DNA from: Oscillatoriales cyanobacterium
GTDB taxonomy: Bacteria > Cyanobacteriota > Cyanobacteriia > Cyanobacteriales > Microcoleaceae
Assembly: GCA_004293365.1 (NCBI GenBank)
Contig: RDYN01000099.1
Location: 1 to 34,200, forward strand
Direction of reading: 5' to 3'
Length of the DNA stretch: 34,200 nt
Shown: positions 1-6,551 of the stretch, in pieces
How positions within the stretch are numbered: the stretch's first letter is position 1
Layout: every line of letters starts with the position of its first letter
The notes under the pieces: model-generated
Databases searched by the model: none
Told to the model about the DNA's origin: nothing
Seen by the model: only the letters and a program-made list of their open reading frames with translations
Program-made: the position numbers and the translations under genes

Positions 1-66
1 CAAGCCTATGGATTTGTTAATTTCGACAATTTTCGAGATCGACTATTAGCTTGCTTTTCTAATTAG
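1..66 (+). CDS. C-terminal end of ISL3-like transposase (partial)
   Basis: An open frame enters from the left edge and ends at TAG 64-66, giving 21 residues that read YGFVNFDNFRDRLLACFSN at the end. From memory, ISL3-family transposases end with a similar YGF-x-NF-x-NFR-x-R segment after the last catalytic residue. Only the extreme C-terminus is present, so activity cannot be judged. A chance open frame is possible because it is so short. The terminal-repeat-like sequence 10 bases downstream supports the IS reading. Confidence 0.5.
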   Translation, partial: QAYGFVNFDNFRDRLLACFSN

Positions 67-97
67 CTTTTCTTATCACCGCAAACCCAGAAGACCC
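1..97 (+). mobile_element. Right end of an ISL3-like insertion sequence (cut by window edge)
   Basis: The first 97 bases look like the tail of an IS: the last codons of a transposase (1-66) followed by a terminal-repeat-like end at about 76-97. Read on the minus strand this end begins GGGTCTTCTGGGTTTGCGGT, which is the style of ISL3-family termini. The other end lies outside the window, so the inverted repeat and target duplication cannot be checked. It sits at the left edge of the unknown minus-strand operon. Confidence 0.5.
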
Positions 98-156
98 GGA
101 TCATTTTGAGGAGAGGAAGAGGGGGATTTAGGGGACTTAGGGGACTTAGGAGCCAT

Positions 157-525
157 TTATTGCTTGGATGGTGGACGATACCCAATCTTGTATTCCTGGG
201 AGATTTTTTTTAATTTGGGGCGGTTTTTCCACGGTTCCCCAAAAGCCTGAGATCCCTTTTTACCTTTTTGCTGGGAAGTTGACAACTGGGAAGTTCCAGA
301 AAATCCATTATTGAATTCTTCATTAAATACTTCCATGTCGCCCACACCAGTACCCAGTCTGATTTGGCGACGAGTATTTACATCAAGAAATGCCGTCATC
401 CGCAATTCATCTTGAAATTCTGTCTCTACCCAATTATCGATATTTTTACTAATTTGCTGGTTGTCCAAAAGCCTGCCTTTCTGAGTTAACTTTGGCCGTC
501 GTTGTATATTTCTTGGTTTCGCCAT
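157..525 (-). CDS. Unrecognised 122-aa basic protein, last gene of the element operon
   Basis: I do not recognise this protein. It is rich in Lys, Arg, Gln and Asn, with a basic N-terminus (MAKPRNIQRRPKLTQKGR) and a basic C-terminus (NRPKLKKISQEYKIGYRPP), and has no membrane segment or Cys. It starts 11 bases after the 334-aa gene ends, so the two are probably co-transcribed. No clear Shine-Dalgarno precedes the ATG; the spacer is A/T-rich. Small basic proteins in virus-like operons can bind nucleic acid or be structural, but nothing here decides between these. The sequence just downstream (120-151) is a GGGGGATTTAGGGGACTTAG-type repeat also seen elsewhere in the window. Confidence 0.6.
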   Translation of the reverse strand: MAKPRNIQRRPKLTQKGRLLDNQQISKNIDNWVETEFQDELRMTAFLDVNTRRQIRLGTGVGDMEVFNEEFNNGFSGTSQLSTSQQKGKKGSQAFGEPWKNRPKLKKISQEYKIGYRPPSKQ

Positions 526-536
526 ATTTTTAATTT

Positions 537-1541
537 TTAAGCGATTGGTTGTCTAACTAAATCAGGTAAAAATTCTTGAATTCCTTCACCGAAACTCTCG
601 GCGGCAGATTCCAGAAAAACTCCAATATTCTTGATAAATGGATCTGAGCTTCCTTGAAGCTTTTCTAGCTTATTTTGGACATACAGTGCCATGCTCCATG
701 GCTGCCCCCCCGACCCCCACTTTTTGAAAGTTTCCGCCCCTCCCGGAATAGCTTTTATTAGGGGGTGATTTGGCTGTTTTTCCGCCAATTGCTTTAACAT
801 TTTTCTGGTATCCCTATAAAATATTTTTACCATCATCCTAAGCCCAGCAAAAAAAGCAGTCCGGCTAATATTTTTTACTTGAGATATCAACTGAACCCTG
901 GCTTCCTCGTTCAAGGATCGATATAAAATGGAAACCCTTGTCATGTTTATCTGGACACGGGGAATCCTAAATACTCCCCCACTTAGAAAGCTTGCAAGCC
1001 CCGTTCCGAAAGCGTCGCCTGCCATTGAGTACAAAGAAGTCATTTGCCCCTTCAACTGGTCTTCAATCTGTTGGTCTGTCTCTTTGAGATTTAAGGTATA
1101 CCCAATCTGATACAGGCGCAGCATAGCAGTAACAACCTCAGGCCCAGCACCCAGCAAAACCCCGCCTCCTATCACAACAGCAGATATCGCTCCAAAAATA
1201 GCCAGCCCCCGCCCCTCCGAAGTATTCAACTGACCTAACATCTTCCCTTTAACGGTCATTACTGCATTAATTTGCTTTTTGACAAAATCCTTCCCTTTAC
1301 CAAACATATTTTTTATATGCTCCGTAAAGAATCCAGCAATATCCTTGAGGATTTCTCCCCTTAGGCCCCGGAGTACATACTCCTTGATATCGTTTGCTAT
1401 TTTCCCCGGATCTATTTGTGGAATCTTCACCCAGTCAAAAGTACCTTTAATCTTAGAGAGCCAACTATTATCGGCATCCCCGTAGTTAGTTGCGGCGCTG
1501 CTTGTCTGCTTTTCGTCAACTTTTATAATTTTTTCTGGCAT
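537..1541 (-). CDS. Unrecognised 334-aa protein with a central membrane segment
   Basis: No family is recognised. Residues about 1-110 are amphipathic and Lys-rich. Residues about 114-140 form one strongly hydrophobic, Gly-rich stretch (AIFGAISAVVIGGGVLLGAG) that could span a membrane. A second Gly-rich hydrophobic part lies near 172-190, and the rest is helical and basic. There is no signal peptide at the N-terminus. The gene lies between the 273-aa ORF (11 bases upstream) and the 122-aa ORF (11 bases downstream) in the same operon. A weak AGGGAT ribosome site precedes the ATG. A membrane-active or virion-associated role would fit an element gene but is only an inference. Confidence 0.65.
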   Translation of the reverse strand: MPEKIIKVDEKQTSSAATNYGDADNSWLSKIKGTFDWVKIPQIDPGKIANDIKEYVLRGLRGEILKDIAGFFTEHIKNMFGKGKDFVKKQINAVMTVKGKMLGQLNTSEGRGLAIFGAISAVVIGGGVLLGAGPEVVTAMLRLYQIGYTLNLKETDQQIEDQLKGQMTSLYSMAGDAFGTGLASFLSGGVFRIPRVQINMTRVSILYRSLNEEARVQLISQVKNISRTAFFAGLRMMVKIFYRDTRKMLKQLAEKQPNHPLIKAIPGGAETFKKWGSGGQPWSMALYVQNKLEKLQGSSDPFIKNIGVFLESAAESFGEGIQEFLPDLVRQPIA

Positions 1542-1552
1542 TGATTTAATCC

Positions 1553-2374
1553 CTATTTAGAATTCAATTTTTCAACGTGCGTCAATATCAGTGCTAAAAT
1601 ATCCATCATATCTTTGTTGCCGGAAAATCTCTCAATTAAAACTTGATTTTCCCGACATTTCAAGAAATCGGGAAGCAATCGCTCAACCGCCAACTCTGTA
1701 TTGGCATCAATACTTTTGTCAATTTCGCCTTTATTCTTCCCGAATCCTTGCCCCCTGGTATTTTTTTCTTTTACTCCAGCAGCAGTATTGAAAGGTACTG
1801 GGAAGGTAGCAGTATCCACCTCGGTTTCCACCCCAAAAGCTTCACATAGAGCGTGAACTTTCGCGCTTAACTTCAGTGTCATTTCTGAATTCTGTATACC
1901 CATCCAAGCCAATCTATACAGAAAATTGGTGCGGGTATCTCCATCTGCGTTATCATCCCATACCTGTTTCATCATTGCCTCGATAGCAGATGTAGCGCTT
2001 GGGTACTGAATATCTACAGTTTGGTCGCCCTCTGCGGCATTATTATTATCCTGAATATAAAGCTTTGGGGGGTGGATTCCAAGATGATCTATTTCCTGCG
2101 CCAATGCTCGCAGGAAATTGGCATAATCTTTGATAATTTCCTCCCCTTGTCCGCCCGGCATTCTTAATCGCCAGGGGAAAGTACATTTTCCTTTGAGCAT
2201 TTCTCGCGTAGCGAGAACCTGGTGAACTTCGCTCAACATTGCACAACATGCTTTATCCATTTTTGTAGGTGGTGAGTTGGGTGGAGGGGGAGAAGTAGCG
2301 GGGGATGGCGTCCCCGGACATCTGAATTCCTTGATTTCGTTTGTCCAAGTGCTGCGCCACGTCCATGAACCCAA
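1553..2374 (-). CDS. Unrecognised element protein, up to 273 aa; N-terminus uncertain
   Basis: The frame is open well beyond residue 1, and position 2374 is only a TTG. The first ATG-type start gives MDKACCAMLSE at about 2260, without a clear ribosome site. Residues about 1-38 hold Trp-rich text (GSWTWRSTWTNE) followed by RCPG and a Pro/Ser/Thr linker; the rest is a soluble helical domain. The upstream 60-aa ORF ends at 2397 in a neighbouring frame. A +1 shift near the GGGGTG at about 2405-2412 would join the two smoothly into one protein of about 340 residues. So this is either one gene with a frameshift (mutational or programmed) or two genes. The function is unknown. Confidence 0.55.
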   Translation of the reverse strand: MGSWTWRSTWTNEIKEFRCPGTPSPATSPPPPNSPPTKMDKACCAMLSEVHQVLATREMLKGKCTFPWRLRMPGGQGEEIIKDYANFLRALAQEIDHLGIHPPKLYIQDNNNAAEGDQTVDIQYPSATSAIEAMMKQVWDDNADGDTRTNFLYRLAWMGIQNSEMTLKLSAKVHALCEAFGVETEVDTATFPVPFNTAAGVKEKNTRGQGFGKNKGEIDKSIDANTELAVERLLPDFLKCRENQVLIERFSGNKDMMDILALILTHVEKLNSK

Positions 2375-2396
2375 AGCAGTTCTTACGTAATAATAT

Positions 2397-2579
2397 TCAA
2401 CAAAAACACCCCGCGAAATAAGTGATTGTTTTTTGATTTACGCTTGGATCAGCCTCCAGCGCGCTTGCGTTACCATACGCTGGATAAGCATTGCTGTTTG
2501 TGTCGCTACCCCAATAGTATCTAATAGAAGGTTGCGGCACAGTGTTTGCTATCCATCTCTGGGTGGCAGTAACTTTCAT
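2397..2579 (-). CDS. Small 60-aa ORF, possibly the 5' part of the downstream gene
   Basis: Its start overlaps the stop of the 128-aa gene in an ATGA arrangement, which suggests translational coupling. The protein (MKVTATQRWIANTVPQPSIR at its start) is Trp, Tyr and Asn rich and has no recognisable domain. It ends abruptly in FAGCFC just where a +1 shift would continue into Val-Phe-Val-Glu-Tyr-Tyr-Tyr of the next ORF. I therefore suspect it is the N-terminus of the 1553-2374 gene. As a free-standing 60-residue protein it would have no obvious role. Confidence 0.45.
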   Translation of the reverse strand: MKVTATQRWIANTVPQPSIRYYWGSDTNSNAYPAYGNASALEADPSVNQKTITYFAGCFC

Positions 2580-2962
2580 CCCACTAGAATTGGGTTCAAT
2601 GGAACAGGCGGGGGATAAATCGCAGGTGTTGGCGTTGTTGGTGTTGGTGTTGGTGTTGGTGGCAGCTCACATCTTGGGTCTGTCCACGTTTCTGACTCGG
2701 TAACACCAACTCCTACAATCCAAGATTCTCGGGTAATCGTGCACCCAGTCTGGGTAGTTTTTTGCTTTGCCACCCCAAAATCCCACTCTAGAGATTCAAA
2801 TCCAGAGGCGGAGCCGGTACCAACTCCCACGCTTACGGGCCCAACACCAAGCTTGCCACCAATACTATCCGCTCCGATGGAAATGCCGGCCTTGCCTATT
2901 CCGGCAATCTCAAATCCAATTCCAGCCCTTCCTCTTTGCGGATCAATTGTCGGCGAAACCAT
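2576..2962 (-). CDS. Unrecognised Gly-rich protein with a Pro-Thr linker, 128 aa
   Basis: Residues about 10-55 alternate Gly with small hydrophobic residues (GIGFEIAGIGKAGISIGADS). The middle carries two Cys and WT-x-x-RC, and the end is a Pro/Thr repeat (PTPTPTPTTPTP) followed by a Pro-rich tail. The linker resembles the one early in the 273-aa ORF, where WTNE is followed by RCPG and another Pro-rich stretch. This suggests the same module occurs twice in the operon. The ATG lies 4 bases after the previous gene's stop, and the end overlaps the next start. Such low-complexity linkers are common in surface or structural proteins. The role is unknown. Confidence 0.6.
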   Translation of the reverse strand: MVSPTIDPQRGRAGIGFEIAGIGKAGISIGADSIGGKLGVGPVSVGVGTGSASGFESLEWDFGVAKQKTTQTGCTITRESWIVGVGVTESETWTDPRCELPPTPTPTPTTPTPAIYPPPVPLNPILVG

Positions 2963-2966
2963 ATGA

Positions 2967-3848
2967 TTAGAAATATTCCGTACCGCTAATTGTGGCAGAT
3001 GCGCCTTCCGCGATCGCCCACAGGGGAAATCCTAGAGTATTTTTAAGCGAGATAATATCGCCCCGGCCGCCATCAAATGCAAGGCGACCGTTTTCATAAG
3101 AAAGAGCACCTCCGGCAGAAAGGAAAGCGCAAGCCCCAGCCGCAGCAACACCAGCAGAATTGCTTGCAAATGAAAACCAAATTTTTCCAGTGGAAGTGAG
3201 ATACAGAAGCGATCGCGAATTTCGTACAGGCAAAACCTGCACGGGAGAGGCAGTGCCCACATTTACAGAAAATCCCTGGGCGCTGCCAAAGGGTTTTACG
3301 CCTAAATCCGGCACAAGTGTCGGAATTATCCGATAAGAGCCATGCACCCTTACATAATCATTAGCCCCCAAACCACCGCTAGCTGGAAATCCTGCTGGAG
3401 CAATCTGCGCCCCTATTTTTTGATTCGCCCCCCAAAAGCCCGAGGCGTCAGAAAGATAAGGCATCTTAAGTTCTTTGAATCCCTCTTGCCCTACATTTTG
3501 TATCCATATTTCCGATCTATTTCGCCATATTCCATCCCCTAGATCGACAGATAATTTAATTGATTTGCAAGGAGCAAGCCGATAATTCTCCTGCATTTTG
3601 TTTCTAGTAATTTCGTCGGCTTCATACAATGTTATGTCTGGCACCGGAGCTCGCCTAATACTAGGCAGATTATAAATCGCCTGCATAAATCTAATCTCGG
3701 AGGCTCGCCCCGCAATCGTCCAGCCAACAGGCGGCGTATAAGCAGCCCAAATTGCAGCCCAATCAATTATCGGCTTGATCGTGGTATCAATTTGGGCAAA
3801 ATTAGCCTGGAAAATTCCAGTAATTTCCGGTCGGGATTCCTGGAACAT
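2967..3848 (-). CDS. Unrecognised 293-aa protein, possible virion or surface component
   Basis: The start overlaps the stop of the upstream gene in a TAATG junction, so the two are probably coupled. No enzyme motif is seen. The N-terminal half contains Trp-rich segments (IDWAAIWAAYTPPVGW). The C-terminal third (about 200-293) reads as beta-strands: NSRSLLYLTSTGKIWFSF, then a Gly/Ala stretch, then ALSYENGRLAFDGG. That pattern resembles small beta-sandwich proteins found in phage structural regions that keep an SLLY or ATIYN strand followed by a scaffold-like repeat. The plus-strand 114-aa protein at 4482 has a comparable strand order (RATYSIYNLGPNPILMREG). The structural role is an inference from style and operon context. 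Confidence 0.6.
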   Translation of the reverse strand: MFQESRPEITGIFQANFAQIDTTIKPIIDWAAIWAAYTPPVGWTIAGRASEIRFMQAIYNLPSIRRAPVPDITLYEADEITRNKMQENYRLAPCKSIKLSVDLGDGIWRNRSEIWIQNVGQEGFKELKMPYLSDASGFWGANQKIGAQIAPAGFPASGGLGANDYVRVHGSYRIIPTLVPDLGVKPFGSAQGFSVNVGTASPVQVLPVRNSRSLLYLTSTGKIWFSFASNSAGVAAAGACAFLSAGGALSYENGRLAFDGGRGDIISLKNTLGFPLWAIAEGASATISGTEYF

Positions 3849-4429
3849 TATATTAAATTACCCATTGGAGATGCCGCCAAAATCGTAGGAAATCCACCAC
3901 TATTCACAAACATCAGAGGGAGTTCCAAGTTGGCATTCCCCACTGCATTTAAGGTGCTGTTCACGCCCGCTCCTTCCATGTTCCAACTAGCCACTAAATT
4001 TAATCCTAATGGGTTTTTTGCTGGCTGAATCTGAAGGTTATGAAGAAGTAAAATACCATCCCACAGATGCTGGCACCAACTGGCATTAGCAAGGGCAAAG
4101 GTTGGCGCCCCGCCGCTGCCAGGAAGAAATCCCGATCCAGTTAGATAGTCGTTCAGAGTAACATCCGATCGCCCTGCGTAGGGAAGCCTCACGGTAGCAA
4201 TGGGCAACCCGGATACCACTATTACCATTCGCCCAGCGTTGGCTGTCGGATAAGTCTCGTACACAAATTCGGGTTCCATTGTCGCGGTCACGTAGGCGAC
4301 CTGGTTGGGATTTTTTATTATATCCTTCTCTGCGCCTATGCCAAATGTCCAGGCTAGCTGGAAGATCATCCCCTCTAGAGTAGTAGCGGTCACTGTCCCG
4401 GGCGTTGTCGGGAGCGCGATATTAGTCAT
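3848..4429 (-). CDS. Unrecognised 193-aa protein, first gene of the element operon
   Basis: The protein has no Lys-rich or catalytic-looking motif and is mostly Gly, Ala, Thr, Val and Asn, suggesting a beta-rich soluble fold. Residues about 50-85 (ATMEPEFVYETYP, then MVIVVSGLPIATVRLP) look like strands. It starts 52 bases from the divergent plus-strand ORF, so the intervening bases probably contain both promoters. Its stop overlaps the start of the 293-aa gene. As first gene of a closely packed operon it may encode a major product of the element, but I do not recognise it. Confidence 0.6.
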   Translation of the reverse strand: MTNIALPTTPGTVTATTLEGMIFQLAWTFGIGAEKDIIKNPNQVAYVTATMEPEFVYETYPTANAGRMVIVVSGLPIATVRLPYAGRSDVTLNDYLTGSGFLPGSGGAPTFALANASWCQHLWDGILLLHNLQIQPAKNPLGLNLVASWNMEGAGVNSTLNAVGNANLELPLMFVNSGGFPTILAASPMGNLI

Positions 4430-4481
4430 ATGTATCGCATAAATATTGTATACTAGACTTACTATCTATCATATACAAGAA
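4430..4481. promoter_or_regulatory. Probable divergent promoter region of the element
   Basis: Fifty-two A/T-rich bases separate the divergent start codons. On the plus strand TATACT at 4449-4454 is preceded by TTG, as in an extended -10 box, 27 bases before the ATG at 4482. On the minus strand a TTGTAT and TATACA pair exists, but at a poor 20-base spacing. No operator-like palindrome stands out beyond GTATAC. Confidence 0.35.
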
Positions 4482-4826
4482 ATGCCTTTTAGCAATCTAA
4501 ATCCCCCGACTCAATCAAGCATCAACGTTGCTGAAGATATTCGTAACGCCAAAGTCTGTGCCACGGTAGCCGTACCCGCCACCTTTACAGCTCCCTTGAT
4601 AGCCGCCAATGCCAATCGAGCTACATATTCTATATATAATTTAGGCCCGAACCCAATCTTGATGAGGGAAGGCGCGACGGTTTCCGCAGCCCTCCATGAA
4701 GCAGCCATCCCCCCCGGATTTTACTGGTATCCCGATCCAGGCGAGCCACGATACCTGGGAGCCATCAGCCTTATGGGCAGTGGTGGTGCATCTAACTGTC
4801 AGGTTTGCGAAGCGACATTAGTATAA
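4482..4826 (+). CDS. Unrecognised 114-aa beta-rich element protein
   Basis: I chose the ATG at 4482 (MPFSNLNPPTQSS) because the only upstream alternative is a non-ATG start lying in the promoter-like sequence. The body reads as strands: VCATVAVPATFTAPLIAANA, then RATYSIYNLGPNPILMREG, then FYWYPDPGEPRYLGAISLMG. No catalytic motif is seen. The strand pattern is like the C-terminal part of the minus-strand 293-aa protein, so they may be related folds. The stop overlaps the next ATG (TAATG), so the two plus-strand genes are likely coupled. A structural role is suspected, not shown. Confidence 0.6.
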   Translation: MPFSNLNPPTQSSINVAEDIRNAKVCATVAVPATFTAPLIAANANRATYSIYNLGPNPILMREGATVSAALHEAAIPPGFYWYPDPGEPRYLGAISLMGSGGASNCQVCEATLV

Positions 4827-5137
4827 TGCCATTAATAAATTTACAGCCTTCTGGGGCCCTGCGCCCAGAATTAGCGACGGACGCGGAAGTAGCCCAGGCG
4901 ATCGCGGCGCACAAAGCAAAAGTGGATGAAATGATTTCTCAATCCCTGATCCGAACTCTTTCAGTTATGTCCCGCACAGGGGGCAACACCGGAGCTACGA
5001 TCGACGCTAACACTACTAACAACACCTTACTGGTGGGAAAATACATGAATCAATTTTTTGCTCTGCCCGATCGATCCAAAATTTACTACCGCTCCCAAAA
5101 TAATGGAATTTGGGTTACTTGGGCTGCGCTTGTTTGA
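4826..5137 (+). CDS. Unrecognised 103-aa element protein
   Basis: The ATG at 4826 shares its A with the stop of the upstream gene, which fixes the start. Residues about 10-50 are a helix-like, alanine- and lysine-containing stretch (ELATDAEVAQAIAAHKAK). The C-terminal half is strand-like and ends in KIYYRSQNNGIWVTWAALV. No known domain is recognised. It is co-transcribed with the 114-aa gene and lies about 200 bases from the tRNA-Ser scar, so it is among the last genes of the element on this side. Confidence 0.55.
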   Translation: MPLINLQPSGALRPELATDAEVAQAIAAHKAKVDEMISQSLIRTLSVMSRTGGNTGATIDANTTNNTLLVGKYMNQFFALPDRSKIYYRSQNNGIWVTWAALV

Positions 5138-5143
5138 TCGCAT

Positions 5144-5287
5144 CTACTTTTTGCCCGACCATTGCTCAATCATTTCCACTATCTGAGCCGTGGAATCTCC
5201 AGCCTGGACTTTAGCGCGATCTTCGATCGCCCTTGACTGAGAAGAAGCTGATCGCACATTACCGCCGGGAATGTAAACGTGCCGCAC
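5144..5287 (-). CDS. Small 47-aa ORF next to the attachment scar
   Basis: A GTG start at 5287 follows a strong AAGGAGG about 12 bases upstream and yields MRHVYIPGGNVRSASSQSRA and a helical C-terminus ending in WSGKK. The frame is also open further upstream to near 5383, reading through the tRNA-derived sequence, but without an ATG. It may therefore be the remnant of a longer element gene cut at the attachment site. It is convergent with the 103-aa gene, with 6 bases between stops. Function unknown; length alone does not prove it is coding. Confidence 0.4.
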   Translation of the reverse strand: MRHVYIPGGNVRSASSQSRAIEDRAKVQAGDSTAQIVEMIEQWSGKK

Positions 5288-5340
5288 TCTGCCGCCCGCC
5301 CTCCTTGTACGAAAACCGGAAATATGGGATTCTAATACTA

Positions 5341-5399
5341 CTGACTTGAAATCGAGTGTGGCAGTGATGTCACCGTGGGTTCAAATCCCACCCTCTCCG
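5341..5399 (+). other. 3' part of a tRNA-Ser(UGA) gene, probable attR scar
   Basis: From the anticodon loop CTTGAAA (anticodon TGA) onward, a tRNA-Ser 3' half can be folded. There is a long variable arm GTGGCA/TGTCAC with GTGA loop, a T arm GTGGG/CCCAC with loop TTCAAAT, and a 3' acceptor strand CCTCTCC followed by G. The matching 5' strand GGAGAGG and a D arm are absent, and the 5' side of the anticodon stem pairs poorly. It is therefore a fragment, not a working tRNA. Integrases of elements using tRNA genes leave such a 3' copy at the distal junction. The orientation places the element to the left and the chromosome to the right. Confidence 0.7.
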
Positions 5400-5414
5400 T
5401 TTTTGAGAACTAGC

Positions 5415-5438
5415 AAAAAAAACACCCCCGCAGGGGTG
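5415..5438 (-). terminator. Rho-independent terminator of the SEDPYGDPAD-repeat gene
   Basis: On the minus strand CACCCC and GGGGTG arms enclose a TGCG-type loop, followed by eight T residues (A-run 5415-5422 on the plus strand). It lies about 40 bases after the stop of the minus-strand gene at 5480. Confidence 0.8.
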
Positions 5439-5479
5439 CTGTTGCTTACTAGGTAATGTTTATAGCCAACTGACTAAAC

Positions 5480-5932
5480 TCAAGCGGTTTCCTCATCCGC
5501 CGGGTCGCCGTAGGGGTCTTCGCTAGCGGGAGTCAGGTTGCCGAACATTCCGGCATCCGCGTAGGAGTCCGCGGGGTCGCCGTAGGGGTCTTCGCTGGCG
5601 GGGGTCAGGTTGCCGAATTGTCCGGCATCCGCGTAGGAGTCGGCGGGGTCGCCGTAGGGGTCTTCGCTGGCCGGGGTCAGGTTGCCGAATTGTCCGTAGT
5701 CGGTATTCGCGTAGTCGGCGGGGTCGCCGTAGGGGTCTTCGCTGGCGGGACGGACGTTGTTGCCATACTCTCCGTAGCCGGCGGGGTCGCCGTAGGGGTC
5801 TTCGCTGGCCGGGCGGGCGTTGCCGAATCGTCCGGGACTTGAGGGATCTTCGTAATTCGCGTCAGGATCGACTTGCTCGCTGTCTGGCCCGACGATCGCA
5901 TCTTTTAACTTCCGAAAAAATCCGTCTACCAT
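5480..5932 (-). CDS. Acidic five-repeat protein (SEDPYGDPAD repeats), 150 aa
   Basis: I placed the start at 5932 because AGAGGA lies 9 bases upstream of this ATG; the longer frame lacks a good start signal. Residues 1-20 (MVDGFFRKLKDAIVGPDSEQ) form a short amphipathic helix. Then come five copies of a 20-25 residue unit with invariant PASEDPYGDPA, preceded by FGN in most copies. The last three units are nearly identical at DNA level, with a 72-base period, indicating recent duplication. There is no Cys and no signal peptide, and the protein is strongly acidic, so it is probably cytoplasmic and largely disordered. No function is known to me. A lipoprotein gene lies just upstream on the same strand, and a good terminator follows. 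Confidence 0.75.
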   Translation of the reverse strand: MVDGFFRKLKDAIVGPDSEQVDPDANYEDPSSPGRFGNARPASEDPYGDPAGYGEYGNNVRPASEDPYGDPADYANTDYGQFGNLTPASEDPYGDPADSYADAGQFGNLTPASEDPYGDPADSYADAGMFGNLTPASEDPYGDPADEETA

Positions 5933-6041
5933 GATAAAGTTCCTCTTTTTTATGTGGTGAAAAACTGCTGTTTTAGATTGGGAATACCAGAGTTCGCGGG
6001 AAAATCGCGGAACCTGCAATCTAAAATCTCAAATGCTTAGG

Positions 6042-6551
6042 CTACTGTGCCGGAACAGGACTTGTAGCTTCCGGCAAGCCTTTCAAGTCTCGACCGGTAG
6101 TTTGGTTGTTGTACCCCTGGAATTCGCGGTAACGCGCTGCCTCAGATTCCGGCACTTTAACTTTAATTCCTTCAGGCGGCGGCGTTACCCAGACCGCGCG
6201 ATTCTGGGCATCGCGGTAGTAAACGCGACCGTTTTTGGAAAGGTAATGTTTTCCCTGCGGCCCCTTTTCTTGTTTATTTTTGTGCTGATTGTAGATGTAG
6301 TAAAGGGCGGCTGCTCCTGCTAAAGTAATCCCTACTTTTTGAGCATTGCTCAGTCCTTTTTTTGCTTGGGGCGAAGGAGTGGGGCCGCGATTAGTTTGCA
6401 CTCCTCCAGCGCGAGTGTTGTCAACGGTCGGCGGGGGAGCTGAACTTTGCTGGCTAGAACCGCAAGCACTCATAAACGGAAAGGTCAGCAGCGTTGTCAG
6501 CAGCAGAGCCATGAAGCGCGATCTTCTGGTTTCGGGTTTGATTGTGTTCAT
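6042..6551 (-). CDS. Putative lipoprotein with a short membrane-like segment, 169 aa
   Basis: The N-terminus is a lipoprotein signal: basic residues (KPETRRSR), a hydrophobic core (MALLLTTLLTFPF) and the lipobox MSAC with Cys30. After a Ser/Pro-rich linker, a hydrophobic stretch (VGITLAGAAALYYIYNQH) is followed by a basic part with YYRDAQNRAVWVTPPPEG. This last segment looks like a small conserved cyanobacterial domain, but I cannot name it. GGAG lies 6 bases upstream of the ATG. The protein probably sits on the outer face of the plasma membrane or on the outer membrane. It is separated from the next co-directional gene by about 110 bases, so co-transcription is possible. Confidence 0.75.
   Translation of the reverse strand: MNTIKPETRRSRFMALLLTTLLTFPFMSACGSSQQSSAPPPTVDNTRAGGVQTNRGPTPSPQAKKGLSNAQKVGITLAGAAALYYIYNQHKNKQEKGPQGKHYLSKNGRVYYRDAQNRAVWVTPPPEGIKVKVPESEAARYREFQGYNNQTTGRDLKGLPEATSPVPAQ

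Noticed and set aside
5341..5399. A complete functional tRNA-Ser gene
   Set aside because: No 5' acceptor strand GGAGAGG or D arm occurs upstream, and the anticodon stem pairs only in part.
5933..6019. N-terminal extension of the acidic repeat protein
   Set aside because: The internal ATG at 5932 has a good AGAGGA site and a sensible start, while the upstream ATG has none.
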